Positions 16,431-23,042 of a DNA stretch of 64,000 nt are shown piece by piece (position 1 is the first letter of the stretch; every line of letters begins with the position of its first letter). The notes beneath the pieces were generated by a model. That model did no database searches. It was not told the DNA's origin and was given only the letters and a program-made list of their open reading frames with translations. The position numbers and the translations under genes were made by a program. The DNA comes from an uncultured Eubacteriales bacterium (GTDB lineage Bacteria; Bacillota; Clostridia; Oscillospirales; Acutalibacteraceae): assembly GCA_951801675.1 (NCBI GenBank), contig CATONX010000008.1:18975-82974 (forward strand), in the 5' to 3' direction.

Positions 16431-16943
16431 TTATACCGGCGTCTGGTAGCGCACCGCTTCAATATGAACAAAACGGATGGCGGAAAACTGGTAACTGGAC
16501 AGGGGGCGGCAGTCCGCATCGTTGGAATGGGCGGCTACCAGGATGTTGTCCAGGGTGGGTTCTCCGCGGATCATGACGATGAACGGGGTGTGGGCGAAAT
16601 TGCGCTCCTCAAAGGCCAGCTGAACAATATCCCCGGCAAGCACCCCTTGCCGGTCGGTGGAATAGCCGTAAGGACCCACCCCGTCGTTGGACACGAGGAA
16701 GTTATACAGATAGGTCACTCCGGTCCAGGAGGGGGTACGGTCGTTGGCTGAAATGTAAAACCACCCATAGGTGGGGGTGTAGTTCATAATGCCGCTGCCT
16801 GCGTAGATGCACTGAGAGGCAAAATTGGTGCAGTCTCCGCCGATGCCCTGATAATCGAAATAATCTGGATTGCGGAAATACGCCCAGCGGTGGGCATAGG
16901 CTACCGCCTTGGTGCGGTCGTAAGGGAATTCCTGCAAAGCCAT
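16431..16943 (-). CDS. Amidase-domain (NlpC/P60-related, Amidase_6) protein
   Basis: 170 residues. The GGDCTNFASQCIYAG segment carries the catalytic Cys of the putative amidase domain family, with later His (FAHTPFIVMI and AAHSNDADCRPLSSY) as the likely partner. Such domains usually hydrolyse cell-wall peptides. There is no signal peptide or membrane segment in this frame, which is unusual for a wall enzyme; it begins at ATG 16943 (MALQEFPYDRTKAVAYAHRWA). It stands alone between the T-box unit and the tRNA. Confidence 0.8.
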   Translation of the reverse strand: MALQEFPYDRTKAVAYAHRWAYFRNPDYFDYQGIGGDCTNFASQCIYAGSGIMNYTPTYGWFYISANDRTPSWTGVTYLYNFLVSNDGVGPYGYSTDRQGVLAGDIVQLAFEERNFAHTPFIVMIRGEPTLDNILVAAHSNDADCRPLSSYQFSAIRFVHIEAVRYQTPV

Positions 16944-17045
16944 AGCGAATCCGCCACCTTCCTATTGCTTCGGACCTATTCTCCTTTCATTCTATGAACA
17001 GACAGCAGCCTGGTGCCAGTCCCGAAAAATTTTGCTTCTGCGCTC

Positions 17046-17074
17046 TTGACAAAGCACGACAAAATCGGTATAAT
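17046..17074 (+). promoter_or_regulatory. Strong promoter of tRNA-Gly
   Basis: A full-consensus sigma-A promoter: TTGACA (17046-17051), 17-base spacer, TATAAT (17069-17074), 20 bases before the tRNA 5' end. Confidence 0.9.
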
Positions 17075-17094
17075 AGCACTCGCACCAAAGAAAT

Positions 17095-17170
17095 GCGGAC
17101 TTAGCTCATCTGGTAGAGCGCCACCTTGCCAAGGTGGAGGTAGCGAGTTCGAGCCTCGTAGTCCGCTCCA
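17095..17170 (+). tRNA. tRNA-Gly (anticodon GCC), CCA encoded
   Basis: Full cloverleaf by eye: 7-bp acceptor stem GCGGACT/AGTCCGC, D stem GCTC/GAGC, anticodon stem CCACC/GGTGG around loop TTGCCAA (anticodon GCC), variable loop AGGTA, T stem GCGAG/CTCGT with TTCGAGC loop, discriminator T and genomically encoded CCA. Confidence 0.97.
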
Positions 17171-17173
17171 AAA

Positions 17174-17211
17174 GAAAGCCCCGGATGCAATTGCATCCGG
17201 GGCTTTCTTTG
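17174..17211 (+). terminator. Terminator after tRNA-Gly
   Basis: A self-complementary hairpin, AAAGCCCCGGATGCAA (17175-17190) against TTGCATCCGGGGCTTT (17191-17206), followed by CTTT. It starts four bases after the tRNA CCA. Confidence 0.9.
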
Positions 17212-17290
17212 TGTTTTGTCCTTATCCGCCTTGAAAGGCCGAGGCCGTATGCAGACAGCGTGCATATGGCCCCGGCTGCATCCATCCGGA

Positions 17291-18688
17291 TCATTCCGAC
17301 TCTTTTGCACCGGCGGGCGCTTCGATTTCCTGTGACGGTCTCCCATGATCCCGCACCAGCGATTTGTTCGCCCATTTTCCTGAGCGGTACCGGATAAAGG
17401 AAATGGTCAGGCCCACGCCCCAGCCCATGGGGATGGACCACCAGATGGAGCTGGCCCCCAAGAGGCTCGCAAAGGCGTAGGCGCAGCTCACCCGGCAGAC
17501 AAAGTTGCACAAGGTGCTGGTCATGAAGGCCTTCACGTCCCCCGATCCCCTGAGCAGACCGTTGGTGCTGAACATGCCGCCCATGAGGATGTAGAAAACA
17601 GACACCACGCGCAGGTACTCCACGCCCACGTCGATGACGCCCTGGCTCAGGTTCGCATCCACAAACAGGCTCATGAAATTCGCGCCGAAGAGGTAGAGGC
17701 ACCCGGTGATGACAAGGGCGATGACCGCCGTCATCACCAACGCCGCCCGGTATCCTTTCCTGACCCGTTCTGGCTTGCCGCCGCCGATATTCTGGGCGGT
17801 GAAGCTGGAGACGGCGTTGGAAATATTAAGCATGGGCATCATGGCGATGGAGTCGATCTTAGTGGCGGCGGTGTATCCGGCGACTACGGTGCTGCCGAAG
17901 CTGTTGACCAGCGCCTGGACAAAGAGCATCCCCATGGAAACGATGGACTGCTGGATCATAGAAGGCACCGCGATGCGAAGCATCCGGGTAAGCATGTGCA
18001 CATCATAGAGCCGGTGGGCATCCGTGGTTTCCATCCGGTGCAGCCGGCGCAACAGAAAAACAAGGGACAAAACGGAGGATAATCCCTGGGCGATCAGCGT
18101 CGCCCAGGCGACGCCGGCCACCCCCATCTGAAACTGGATGACAAAGAGCAGGTCCAAGCCGATGTTGACCACCGACGCGATGGCCAGAAACACCAGCGGC
18201 GACTTGGAATCACCCAGGGCGTTAAAGATGGCGGTCAGGGTGTTATACAAAAACAGAAAGCCCGCACCCAAAAAGTAAATGTTCAAATAGGTGGCGGAAT
18301 CGGCAAAGATGTTCTCCGGTGTGCCAAGCAGGCGCAGGATGGGCGTGCTGATGAGCAGACCCACACCCATGAGTGCCACCCCTAACCCGCCGATGGAGAA
18401 CAGGGAGGTGTAGATGGCGGTCTTCATCTCCCCATACCGCTTCGCGCCGAAAAACTGGGAGATGACCACCGAGCAGCCCATACTCGCCCCGATGGCGATG
18501 GCCACGAAAAGGAAGGTGATGGGATAGGACGCGCCCACGGCAGCCAAGGCGTCTTCTCCGACGAAGTTCCCCACCACCACCGAGTCCACAATGTTATAAA
18601 GCTGCTGAAACAGGTTGCCGAGAATCATCGGCATCGCGAAGAAAAACAGGATTCTCGACGGCGAACCCACCGTCATGTCCTTTACCAT
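17291..18688 (-). CDS. MATE family efflux transporter
   Basis: 465 residues from the ATG at 18688, which has AAGGAGAG eight bases upstream; an open extension to 18847 lies in the untranslated leader. Twelve membrane segments are expected. The two halves each contain a MATE signature (MPMILGNLFQQLYNIVDSVVVGNFVGEDALAAVG near the start, VPSMIQQSIVSMGMLFVQALVNSFGSTVVAGYTAATKI in the second half). It exports cationic compounds using Na+ or H+. Regulation is suggested by a long structured leader. Substrate unknown. Confidence 0.92.
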   Translation of the reverse strand: MVKDMTVGSPSRILFFFAMPMILGNLFQQLYNIVDSVVVGNFVGEDALAAVGASYPITFLFVAIAIGASMGCSVVISQFFGAKRYGEMKTAIYTSLFSIGGLGVALMGVGLLISTPILRLLGTPENIFADSATYLNIYFLGAGFLFLYNTLTAIFNALGDSKSPLVFLAIASVVNIGLDLLFVIQFQMGVAGVAWATLIAQGLSSVLSLVFLLRRLHRMETTDAHRLYDVHMLTRMLRIAVPSMIQQSIVSMGMLFVQALVNSFGSTVVAGYTAATKIDSIAMMPMLNISNAVSSFTAQNIGGGKPERVRKGYRAALVMTAVIALVITGCLYLFGANFMSLFVDANLSQGVIDVGVEYLRVVSVFYILMGGMFSTNGLLRGSGDVKAFMTSTLCNFVCRVSCAYAFASLLGASSIWWSIPMGWGVGLTISFIRYRSGKWANKSLVRDHGRPSQEIEAPAGAKESE

Positions 18689-18689
18689 A

Positions 18690-18853
18690 CACCGTCTCTC
18701 CTTTTTTGCCCCTTCCAAAGGCAAGAAGGACAGTTGGCGGCGAAGGGGTCTCCCTTTCGCTCCCAACTGCCCTACCCGTTTCACCCGGCCGGGACCGTTC
18801 CATCCTTTGCCCGCCCAAAGGACGTGCCGCAGGGAAATGTTACACATTTTCTT
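18690..18853 (-). ncRNA. Structured 5' leader of the MATE gene, class unassigned
   Basis: About 165 untranslated bases separate the promoter from the MATE start. On the minus strand they fold into CCTTTG/CAAAGG (near 18815-18800), a long hairpin CAGTTGG...CCAACTG with inner GCGAA.GGG/CCCCTTCGC (about 18770-18732), and GCC...GGGC just before the ribosome site. I compared it by eye with guanidine (ykkC), cobalamin, TPP, SAM, THF, ZTP and fluoride riboswitches and found no match. Confidence 0.4.
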
Positions 18854-18859
18854 TTCTTT

Positions 18860-18887
18860 ATTGTAACACGCCCGCTTGAAATGTCAA
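18860..18887 (-). promoter_or_regulatory. Promoter of the MATE gene
   Basis: TTGACA (18887-18882), 16-base spacer, TACAAT (18865-18860) on the minus strand. Confidence 0.75.
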
Positions 18888-19059
18888 CCGGATGGCTTTT
18901 TGGACGCAACGGCCTTCTTCGAGGATAAAATATGCCACATTCGTCGGGTCCTTCTTTTTGTTTCTCCGGCTGCATACCCGATTCTCTTCTATTCTTCCCC
19001 TACAAGGCTCTCTTTATGAAAAAAGCCCGTTTTCCGGCCAGCGCCTTCGGTTCCCCGGG

Positions 19060-19088
19060 TTGACAAGCCGGGCTTAAAAAGCTACACT
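19060..19088 (+). promoter_or_regulatory. def promoter
   Basis: TTGACA (19060-19065), 17-base spacer, TACACT (19083-19088), 73 bases before the def start. Confidence 0.75.
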
Positions 19089-19161
19089 AAAACCGTGGAT
19101 ATTCCGTTCCCCGACAGGGACCGCCATCCACGGAACACTTTCAGACAAAGGAGTAAAACCT

Positions 19162-19617
19162 ATGGCCCTTCGTGAAATCGTATTATACGACGACCCGGTA
19201 CTGCGCAAGAAAAGCCGCCCGGTCGCCGAGGTCAACGATAAAATCCGCCAATTGCTCGACGACATGGCCCAGACCATGTACCATTCTGAGATCGGCGCGG
19301 GGCTGGCCGCTCCCCAGGTAGGTATCCTCAAGCGGCTGGTGGTCATCGACATGGGGGACGGCTTAATCAAGCTCGTCAACCCCGAAATCGTGGAAGCCGA
19401 GGGAGAACAGGAGGTCATCGAAGGCTGCCTGAGCTTCCCCAACCGCTGGGGCAAACTCAAGCGCCCCTACCGGGTAAAAGTCACCGCCCTCAATGAAAAA
19501 GGCGAACCGGTCACCTTCGACGTGACCGGCGAAAAGGCAAAATGCTTCTGCCACGAGATCGACCATTTGGACGGAATCGTGTTCGTGGATCGAGTGACCG
19601 AGTTCGTAGAACTGTAA
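19162..19617 (+). CDS. def: Peptide deformylase
   Basis: 151 residues. Removes the formyl group from the N-terminal Met of nascent proteins; a ferrous metalloenzyme. All three motifs are present: GAGLAAPQVG, EGCLSFP with the metal-binding Cys, and CHEIDHLDG with the HExxH site. AAAGGAG precedes the ATG. It stands alone with its own promoter and terminator, not next to fmt as in many bacteria. Confidence 0.96.
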   Translation: MALREIVLYDDPVLRKKSRPVAEVNDKIRQLLDDMAQTMYHSEIGAGLAAPQVGILKRLVVIDMGDGLIKLVNPEIVEAEGEQEVIEGCLSFPNRWGKLKRPYRVKVTALNEKGEPVTFDVTGEKAKCFCHEIDHLDGIVFVDRVTEFVEL

Positions 19618-19629
19618 AAACGAAGAAAG

Positions 19630-19668
19630 CGCCCGCTGGCGGAGTCCTCCCGCTGCCGGGCGTTTTTT
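19630..19668 (+). terminator. def terminator
   Basis: CGCCCG (19630-19635) pairs with CGGGCG (19657-19662) around an inner GC stem; TTTTTT follows. Confidence 0.85.
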
Positions 19669-19686
19669 GTGTTCCAGCGGCGCTGA

Positions 19687-19721
19687 AAAGGCCGGGCGGC
19701 ATGATGCCGTCCGGCCTCTTT
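19687..19721 (-). terminator. Terminator of the murE-like gene
   Basis: AGGCCGG.CGGCA pairs with TGCCG.CCGGCCT on the minus strand, just past the stop codon, followed by TTTTC. Confidence 0.8.
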
Positions 19722-21215
19722 TTACCCTGCTACCGTATCCTCCGCCTCCGGCCGCCCCAGGCGCAGCGCCGCGTAATGGCGGATGAGCTCCCGCTCGCAG
19801 AAGGGAACCCGTTCCCCGCGGATGAGCTGGTAGTCCTCATGCCCCTTGCCGGCAAAAAGAAGGATGTCCCCTTCTTCGGCCATGTCCACTGCGTACTTGA
19901 TGGCCGCCGCCCGGTCGGGAATGGTCACGTACCGCCCCTTGGCCTCCCCCATCCCCTTCTCCATGTCGGACAGGATGGACATAGGGTCTTCGTTGCCGGG
20001 GTTGTCGCTGGTGAGGATGCAATAGTCGCACAAATGGGCCGCCGTCTGGGCCATGGCCGCCCGGCGCAGCTGGGACCGGTCCCCCACTGACCCGAACAGG
20101 CAGATAAGCCGCTTCGGGCTATATTCCCGCAGGGTCTCCAGAATGGCGTGCATACTCACCTCGTTGTGGGCAAAGTCCAGCACCACCGTGCAGAAGGGCA
20201 GGGCGTCCACCAACTCCACCCGCCCGGGGATGGCCGCTTTCGAAAGCGCCCGGGCCGCTGTGGGCAGGGAAATCCCCAGATGCTGCCCCACCGCAATAGC
20301 GACTAACGCGTTATACACCGAGAACCGGCCCGGCTGGTTTAACCGGAAGCCCTGGGTGCCCAGCGGGGTTTCGCCTGCAAAGTCCACCCCTAGAAAGCCC
20401 GGCTCCCGGACGAGACGAATGTCCCGCCCCCGGTAGGCGCAGCCCTCCGAGAAGCCGTAGCCGATGAGCTCACAGGTGGCGGCGGCGGTGATTTCCTTCA
20501 CATGGGGGTCGTCAACGTTCACAAGCCCCAGGTCGCACTGCCGAAAAAGCTGGGCCTTCCAGTGGAGATAGTCGGCAAAGTCCTTGTGTTCGGTGGGGCC
20601 GATGTGGTCGGGAGACAGGTTGGTAAACACCCCGATCTGGAACTGGATGCCAGCCACCCGCCCGGTCATCAACCCCTGGCTGGACACTTCCATGCACACG
20701 CACTCGCATCCGGCCTTCACCATCTCCCGGAAGGTCTTCTGGATTTCGTAGGACTCGGGGGTGGTGTTAACCGTCTTATAATGGATTTCCCCAAAATGCA
20801 CGCCGTTGGTGCCGATGATGCCGGTCTTGACCCCGCCCGCCTCCAGCACGCTTTTGATGAGGTGGGTGACGGTGGTTTTGCCCTTGGTGCCGGTGACGCC
20901 GATGACGGTCAGCTCCTTGGCCGGGTCCCCGAACAGGTTGCGGGACATGACGGCCAGAGCCGCCCGGCTGCTTTTCACCAGAGCCACTGCCGCGTCCCCG
21001 GGCAGGGACAAGGGCCGCTCGGCCACGAAAAGGCGGCAGCCCCGGTCATAGGCGGCCTTGGCGTAGGCGTGGCCGTCCGCCGCCGCGCCGGGCAGGCAGA
21101 CGAACACGTCCCCGGGCTCAGCGATGCGCGAGTCATACACCAGGTCCTGGGCAACGAAATCGGAAGAAAGGTCGCCGGCGTAGCCGGTGCCTTGTAACAG
21201 TTGAGCGAACAGCAT
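19722..21215 (-). CDS. murE: MurE-type UDP-MurNAc-peptide ligase, divergent
   Basis: 497 residues from ATG 21215 (GGAG eight bases upstream; a GTG three codons earlier overlaps the ribosome site). The ATP loop is GVTGTKGKTT (about residues 107-116), the conserved Lys of KAQLF is near 220, and MEVSSQGL, GRFSVYNALVAIA and GRVELVD are Mur-ligase blocks. MurE adds the third residue of the stem peptide. The specificity motif is DNPG (about 404-407) instead of the DNPR that reads diaminopimelate, and the usual DYAHTPD block is DFAHNEVS. The gene is outside any dcw cluster, so it may be a second MurE with a different amino acid. Confidence 0.85.
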   Translation of the reverse strand: MLFAQLLQGTGYAGDLSSDFVAQDLVYDSRIAEPGDVFVCLPGAAADGHAYAKAAYDRGCRLFVAERPLSLPGDAAVALVKSSRAALAVMSRNLFGDPAKELTVIGVTGTKGKTTVTHLIKSVLEAGGVKTGIIGTNGVHFGEIHYKTVNTTPESYEIQKTFREMVKAGCECVCMEVSSQGLMTGRVAGIQFQIGVFTNLSPDHIGPTEHKDFADYLHWKAQLFRQCDLGLVNVDDPHVKEITAAATCELIGYGFSEGCAYRGRDIRLVREPGFLGVDFAGETPLGTQGFRLNQPGRFSVYNALVAIAVGQHLGISLPTAARALSKAAIPGRVELVDALPFCTVVLDFAHNEVSMHAILETLREYSPKRLICLFGSVGDRSQLRRAAMAQTAAHLCDYCILTSDNPGNEDPMSILSDMEKGMGEAKGRYVTIPDRAAAIKYAVDMAEEGDILLFAGKGHEDYQLIRGERVPFCERELIRHYAALRLGRPEAEDTVAG

Positions 21216-21224
21216 AGGCAGCAC

Positions 21225-21527
21225 TCCTATCGGGGAATTCCCTTGTGGTTATAGTATACCGCGCGCAGGCGGCGATGAGAGGTCGCATTCGGTCGAAGGC
21301 AGGAAGGCTTCTTTTGTTGTTCATTTCTTTTGCGTCGCCAAAAGAAACGAACCAAAGAAAAGGCGATTCAAGGGGGAAAAAGGCGCTAGAAACGGGGACA
21401 CAACTTTTTCCCCCTTGAAAATCCCCCTCTTATCAGAGGAGGGCAGGGGGATAACACGGCAGTTATTGTGAAATATAACCACAAAGCCCAAGCGCGTATT
21501 TGTGAAAGATCAGAATATTCTGATCTT
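21225..21527. repeat. Intergenic repeat region upstream of murE
   Basis: No gene. It holds one copy of a hairpin element: GTTCATTTCTTTT (21319-21331), loop GCGTCGCC, AAAAGAAACGAAC (21340-21352). The flanking CTTTTGTT and a G-rich/C-rich pair (AGGGGGAAAAA near 21371; CCCCCTTGAAAATCCCCC near 21410) extend it. Two related elements lie at 21935 and 22019. Confidence 0.7.
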
Positions 21528-21532
21528 TCACA
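21501..21532. repeat. 32-bp perfect palindrome, copy 1
   Basis: Half-site TGTGAAAGATCAGAAT followed by its exact reverse complement. It contains the stop codon of the XRE gene at 21528 on the minus strand and is identical to the copy at 22112-22143. It may work as the terminator for that gene. Confidence 0.9.
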
Positions 21533-21755
21533 TTTTTCCCCGTTTGTCTGACAAGCCCAAAAGATAATCGGTGGAAACAGAAAAGAACCGGGCCAGCAGA
21601 ATCAGCTTTTCGATGGAGGTGGACCGTTGGCCGCCTTCGATGGTGCTGATGGCCTTATGCGAAAGGCCCACCACCTGGCCCAGTTCCTTCTGGCTCATGC
21701 CCTTCTCCTGGCGCAGCTGCCGAACCCTTTCTCCAAATAAAACTTCTTCTGTCAC
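21528..21755 (-). CDS. Small XRE-family transcriptional regulator
   Basis: 75 residues, essentially one helix-turn-helix domain: ERVRQLRQEKGMSQKELGQVVGLSHKAISTIEGGQRSTSIEKLILLARFFSVSTDYLLGLSD. GTG start with AAGGAGGG upstream. It probably binds the inverted repeat at 21773-21823 that overlaps its own promoter, giving autoregulation. The C-terminus LSDKRGKM is very close to that of the regulator at 22139, and both stops fall in the same palindrome. Confidence 0.88.
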   Translation of the reverse strand: MTEEVLFGERVRQLRQEKGMSQKELGQVVGLSHKAISTIEGGQRSTSIEKLILLARFFSVSTDYLLGLSDKRGKM

Positions 21756-21767
21756 ACGATTCCCTCC

Positions 21768-21823
21768 TTGACATTTACCTCAAAGTAGATTATACTGATT
21801 GCGTTATCTACTTTAAGGTAAAT
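21768..21823. promoter_or_regulatory. Operator/promoter region of the XRE gene, with an opposing promoter
   Basis: Inverted repeat ATTTACCTCAAAGTAGA (21773-21789) and TCTACTTTAAGGTAAAT (21807-21823), one mismatch, 17-base spacer. On the minus strand TTAAAG-16-TATAAT drives the XRE gene. On the plus strand TTGACA (21768-21773), 17 bases, TATACT (21791-21796) reads the other way into a stretch without a coding gene. Confidence 0.7.
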
Positions 21824-21934
21824 ATGTGCTTCTATAACGATTTTGTATTATAGCAGATGAAAGCGGTTTTTTCAGGCCGCCGGACTGGCTTTTTCCCTTA
21901 AAACCCTCTTTTCAAATGATCTTTTAGAGTGCCC

Positions 21935-22052
21935 CTTTCTTTTGCTCCGCCAAAAGAAAGAGGCGAAAGAAAAGGCGGTTTTTCTCCTTAAAATGTACTT
22001 TCCCAAAGCTCTTTTGTTGTTCATTTCTTTCGCGTCGCCGAAAGAAATGAAC
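21935..22052. repeat. Two hairpin repeat elements
   Basis: Element B: CTTTCTTTT (21935-21943), loop GCTCCGCC, AAAAGAAAG (21952-21960). Element C: GTTCATTTCTTTC (22019-22031), loop GCGTCGCC, GAAAGAAATGAAC (22040-22052). C shares about 40 bases with the element at 21311-21352, differing by a paired T-A to C-G exchange in the stem. No gene lies between 21756 and 22138. Confidence 0.75.
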
Positions 22053-22111
22053 ACGAGATCAGGCAGAAACCGAACGGAAGGGACCGACTGCCGCGAGGCT
22101 AAAAAAGCATT

Positions 22112-22143
22112 TGTGAAAGATCAGAATATTCTGATCTTTCACA
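22112..22143. repeat. 32-bp perfect palindrome, copy 2
   Basis: Identical to 21501-21532. It contains the stop codon of the XRE gene at 22139 on the minus strand. Confidence 0.9.
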
Positions 22144-22366
22144 TCCGCTCCCGCTTGTCCGACAAGCCCAGGAGGTAATCAGTAGATACGCCGTAGAACT
22201 CCGCGATTCTGGCGAGCATTTCAAGGGAGGGCTGGCGTTCGCCATTTTCCCAGCGGCAAACCGCTTGCTTTGTTACCTCCATCACAATGCCGAAGCGTTC
22301 CATCGTAAGATTTTGTTCTTTGCGCAACGTATAGAGCCGCTCACAAAATTTTTTAGGTGAAAACAT
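22139..22366 (-). CDS. Small XRE-family transcriptional regulator
   Basis: 75 residues with a single helix-turn-helix (LRKEQNLTMERFGIVMEVTKQAVCRWENGERQPSLEMLARIAEFYGVSTDYLLGLSD). GGGAGAAG precedes the ATG. It follows the regulator at 22379 by 12 bases, so the two form an operon, and its end is nearly identical to that of the regulator at 21528, suggesting local duplication. Confidence 0.87.
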   Translation of the reverse strand: MFSPKKFCERLYTLRKEQNLTMERFGIVMEVTKQAVCRWENGERQPSLEMLARIAEFYGVSTDYLLGLSDKRERM

Positions 22367-22378
22367 GGGACTTCTCCC

Positions 22379-22600
22379 TTACTTGCGTTGATCGGTACGG
22401 CCAACCAGATAGTCTAGGGTAACTTCATAGAAATCCGCCAATGCCCAAAGCGTCTTAAGCATGGGTTCCCGTTCCCCTTTTTCCCACCGTCCAACGGCTT
22501 GCTTGGACACGCCAATTTCGTTGCCCAGTTTTTCTAAGGTAAGATTACTCTCTTTTCGCAGCATTTTTAACCGGGCAGCAAAAATTTCTTGTGAAAACAT
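22379..22600 (-). CDS. Small XRE-family transcriptional regulator
   Basis: 73 residues, again one helix-turn-helix (LRKESNLTLEKLGNEIGVSKQAVGRWEKGEREPMLKTLWALADFYEVTLDYLVGRTD). It is first in the two-gene regulator operon. Upstream lies a pair of direct repeats that also sit in the promoter of the divergent gene at 22716, so it is the best candidate to control both directions. Confidence 0.87.
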   Translation of the reverse strand: MFSQEIFAARLKMLRKESNLTLEKLGNEIGVSKQAVGRWEKGEREPMLKTLWALADFYEVTLDYLVGRTDQRK

Positions 22601-22611
22601 GGAATACCCCC

Positions 22612-22662
22612 TTGATTTTCCACAGATAGGTGACTATAATATTTAGTATACAGATGGGTGAC
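22612..22662. promoter_or_regulatory. Divergent promoter with two direct-repeat operators
   Basis: Plus-strand promoter TTGATT (22612-22617), 17-base spacer, TATAAT (22635-22640) for the gene at 22716. Operator copies ACAGATAGGTGAC (22622-22634, filling the spacer) and ACAGATGGGTGAC (22650-22662, just after the -10) are 28 bases apart, about the same helix face. Likely binding sites of one of the XRE proteins. Confidence 0.7.
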
Positions 22663-22715
22663 TTTGACCAATATTTATTAGCTTATTATTATATCATAAA
22701 TTAGGGGGAATTCCT

Positions 22716-22997
22716 ATGAAAAACATTCTCGAGGACCTCTTTGAAGGGAATCTGCAAGGCAGGCCGGAGAGCTACACCGTTGACCCGGAGTACAAAGCCA
22801 TCGCGGGCAACCTCAGCCGGACGGAAGAAGCCCTGCGCTCGGCCCTTCCGGAGTCCGACCGGGCTCTCGTCACCGCATACTACGACGCCCAGCTGGACCT
22901 GTCCTGCCTCTACGAGCGGCGGGCTTTTGTGACCGGCGTGAGACTGGGCGTGCGGCTGCTGCGGGCCATGGAGGAAGACCCCTTTGCCATCGCTTAA
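22716..22997 (+). CDS. Small conserved protein (DUF6809-like), function unknown
   Basis: 93 residues, helical, soluble. Its pattern (MKNILEDLFEGNLQGRPES...DPEYKAIAGNLSRTEEALRSALPESDRALVTAYYDAQLDLSCLYERRAFVTGVRLGVRLL) resembles small proteins of Clostridia and their phages that I recall as DUF6809; I am not certain of the number. AGGGGGAA precedes the ATG. It is divergent from the XRE pair and its promoter carries their likely operators. A clean terminator follows. Confidence 0.75.
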   Translation: MKNILEDLFEGNLQGRPESYTVDPEYKAIAGNLSRTEEALRSALPESDRALVTAYYDAQLDLSCLYERRAFVTGVRLGVRLLRAMEEDPFAIA

Positions 22998-23002
22998 AAA
23001 AT

Positions 23003-23034
23003 AACGCCTGCGGGTAGAATCCGCAGGCGTTTTT
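23003..23034. terminator. Bidirectional terminator
   Basis: ACGCCTGCGG (23004-23013) pairs with CCGCAGGCGT (23021-23030), T run after it on the plus strand and a T-rich tract on the minus strand. Serves the small gene and the FemAB gene. Confidence 0.85.
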
Positions 23035-23042
23035 CCATTCTG

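Noticed and set aside
18689..18847. N-terminal extension of the MATE protein
   Set aside because: The start at 18688 has a good ribosome site and matches the family length; the extension is the untranslated leader.
21225..22715. Prophage remnant or integrated element
   Set aside because: Only small regulators and repeats are present; no integrase, structural gene or attachment-site duplication.
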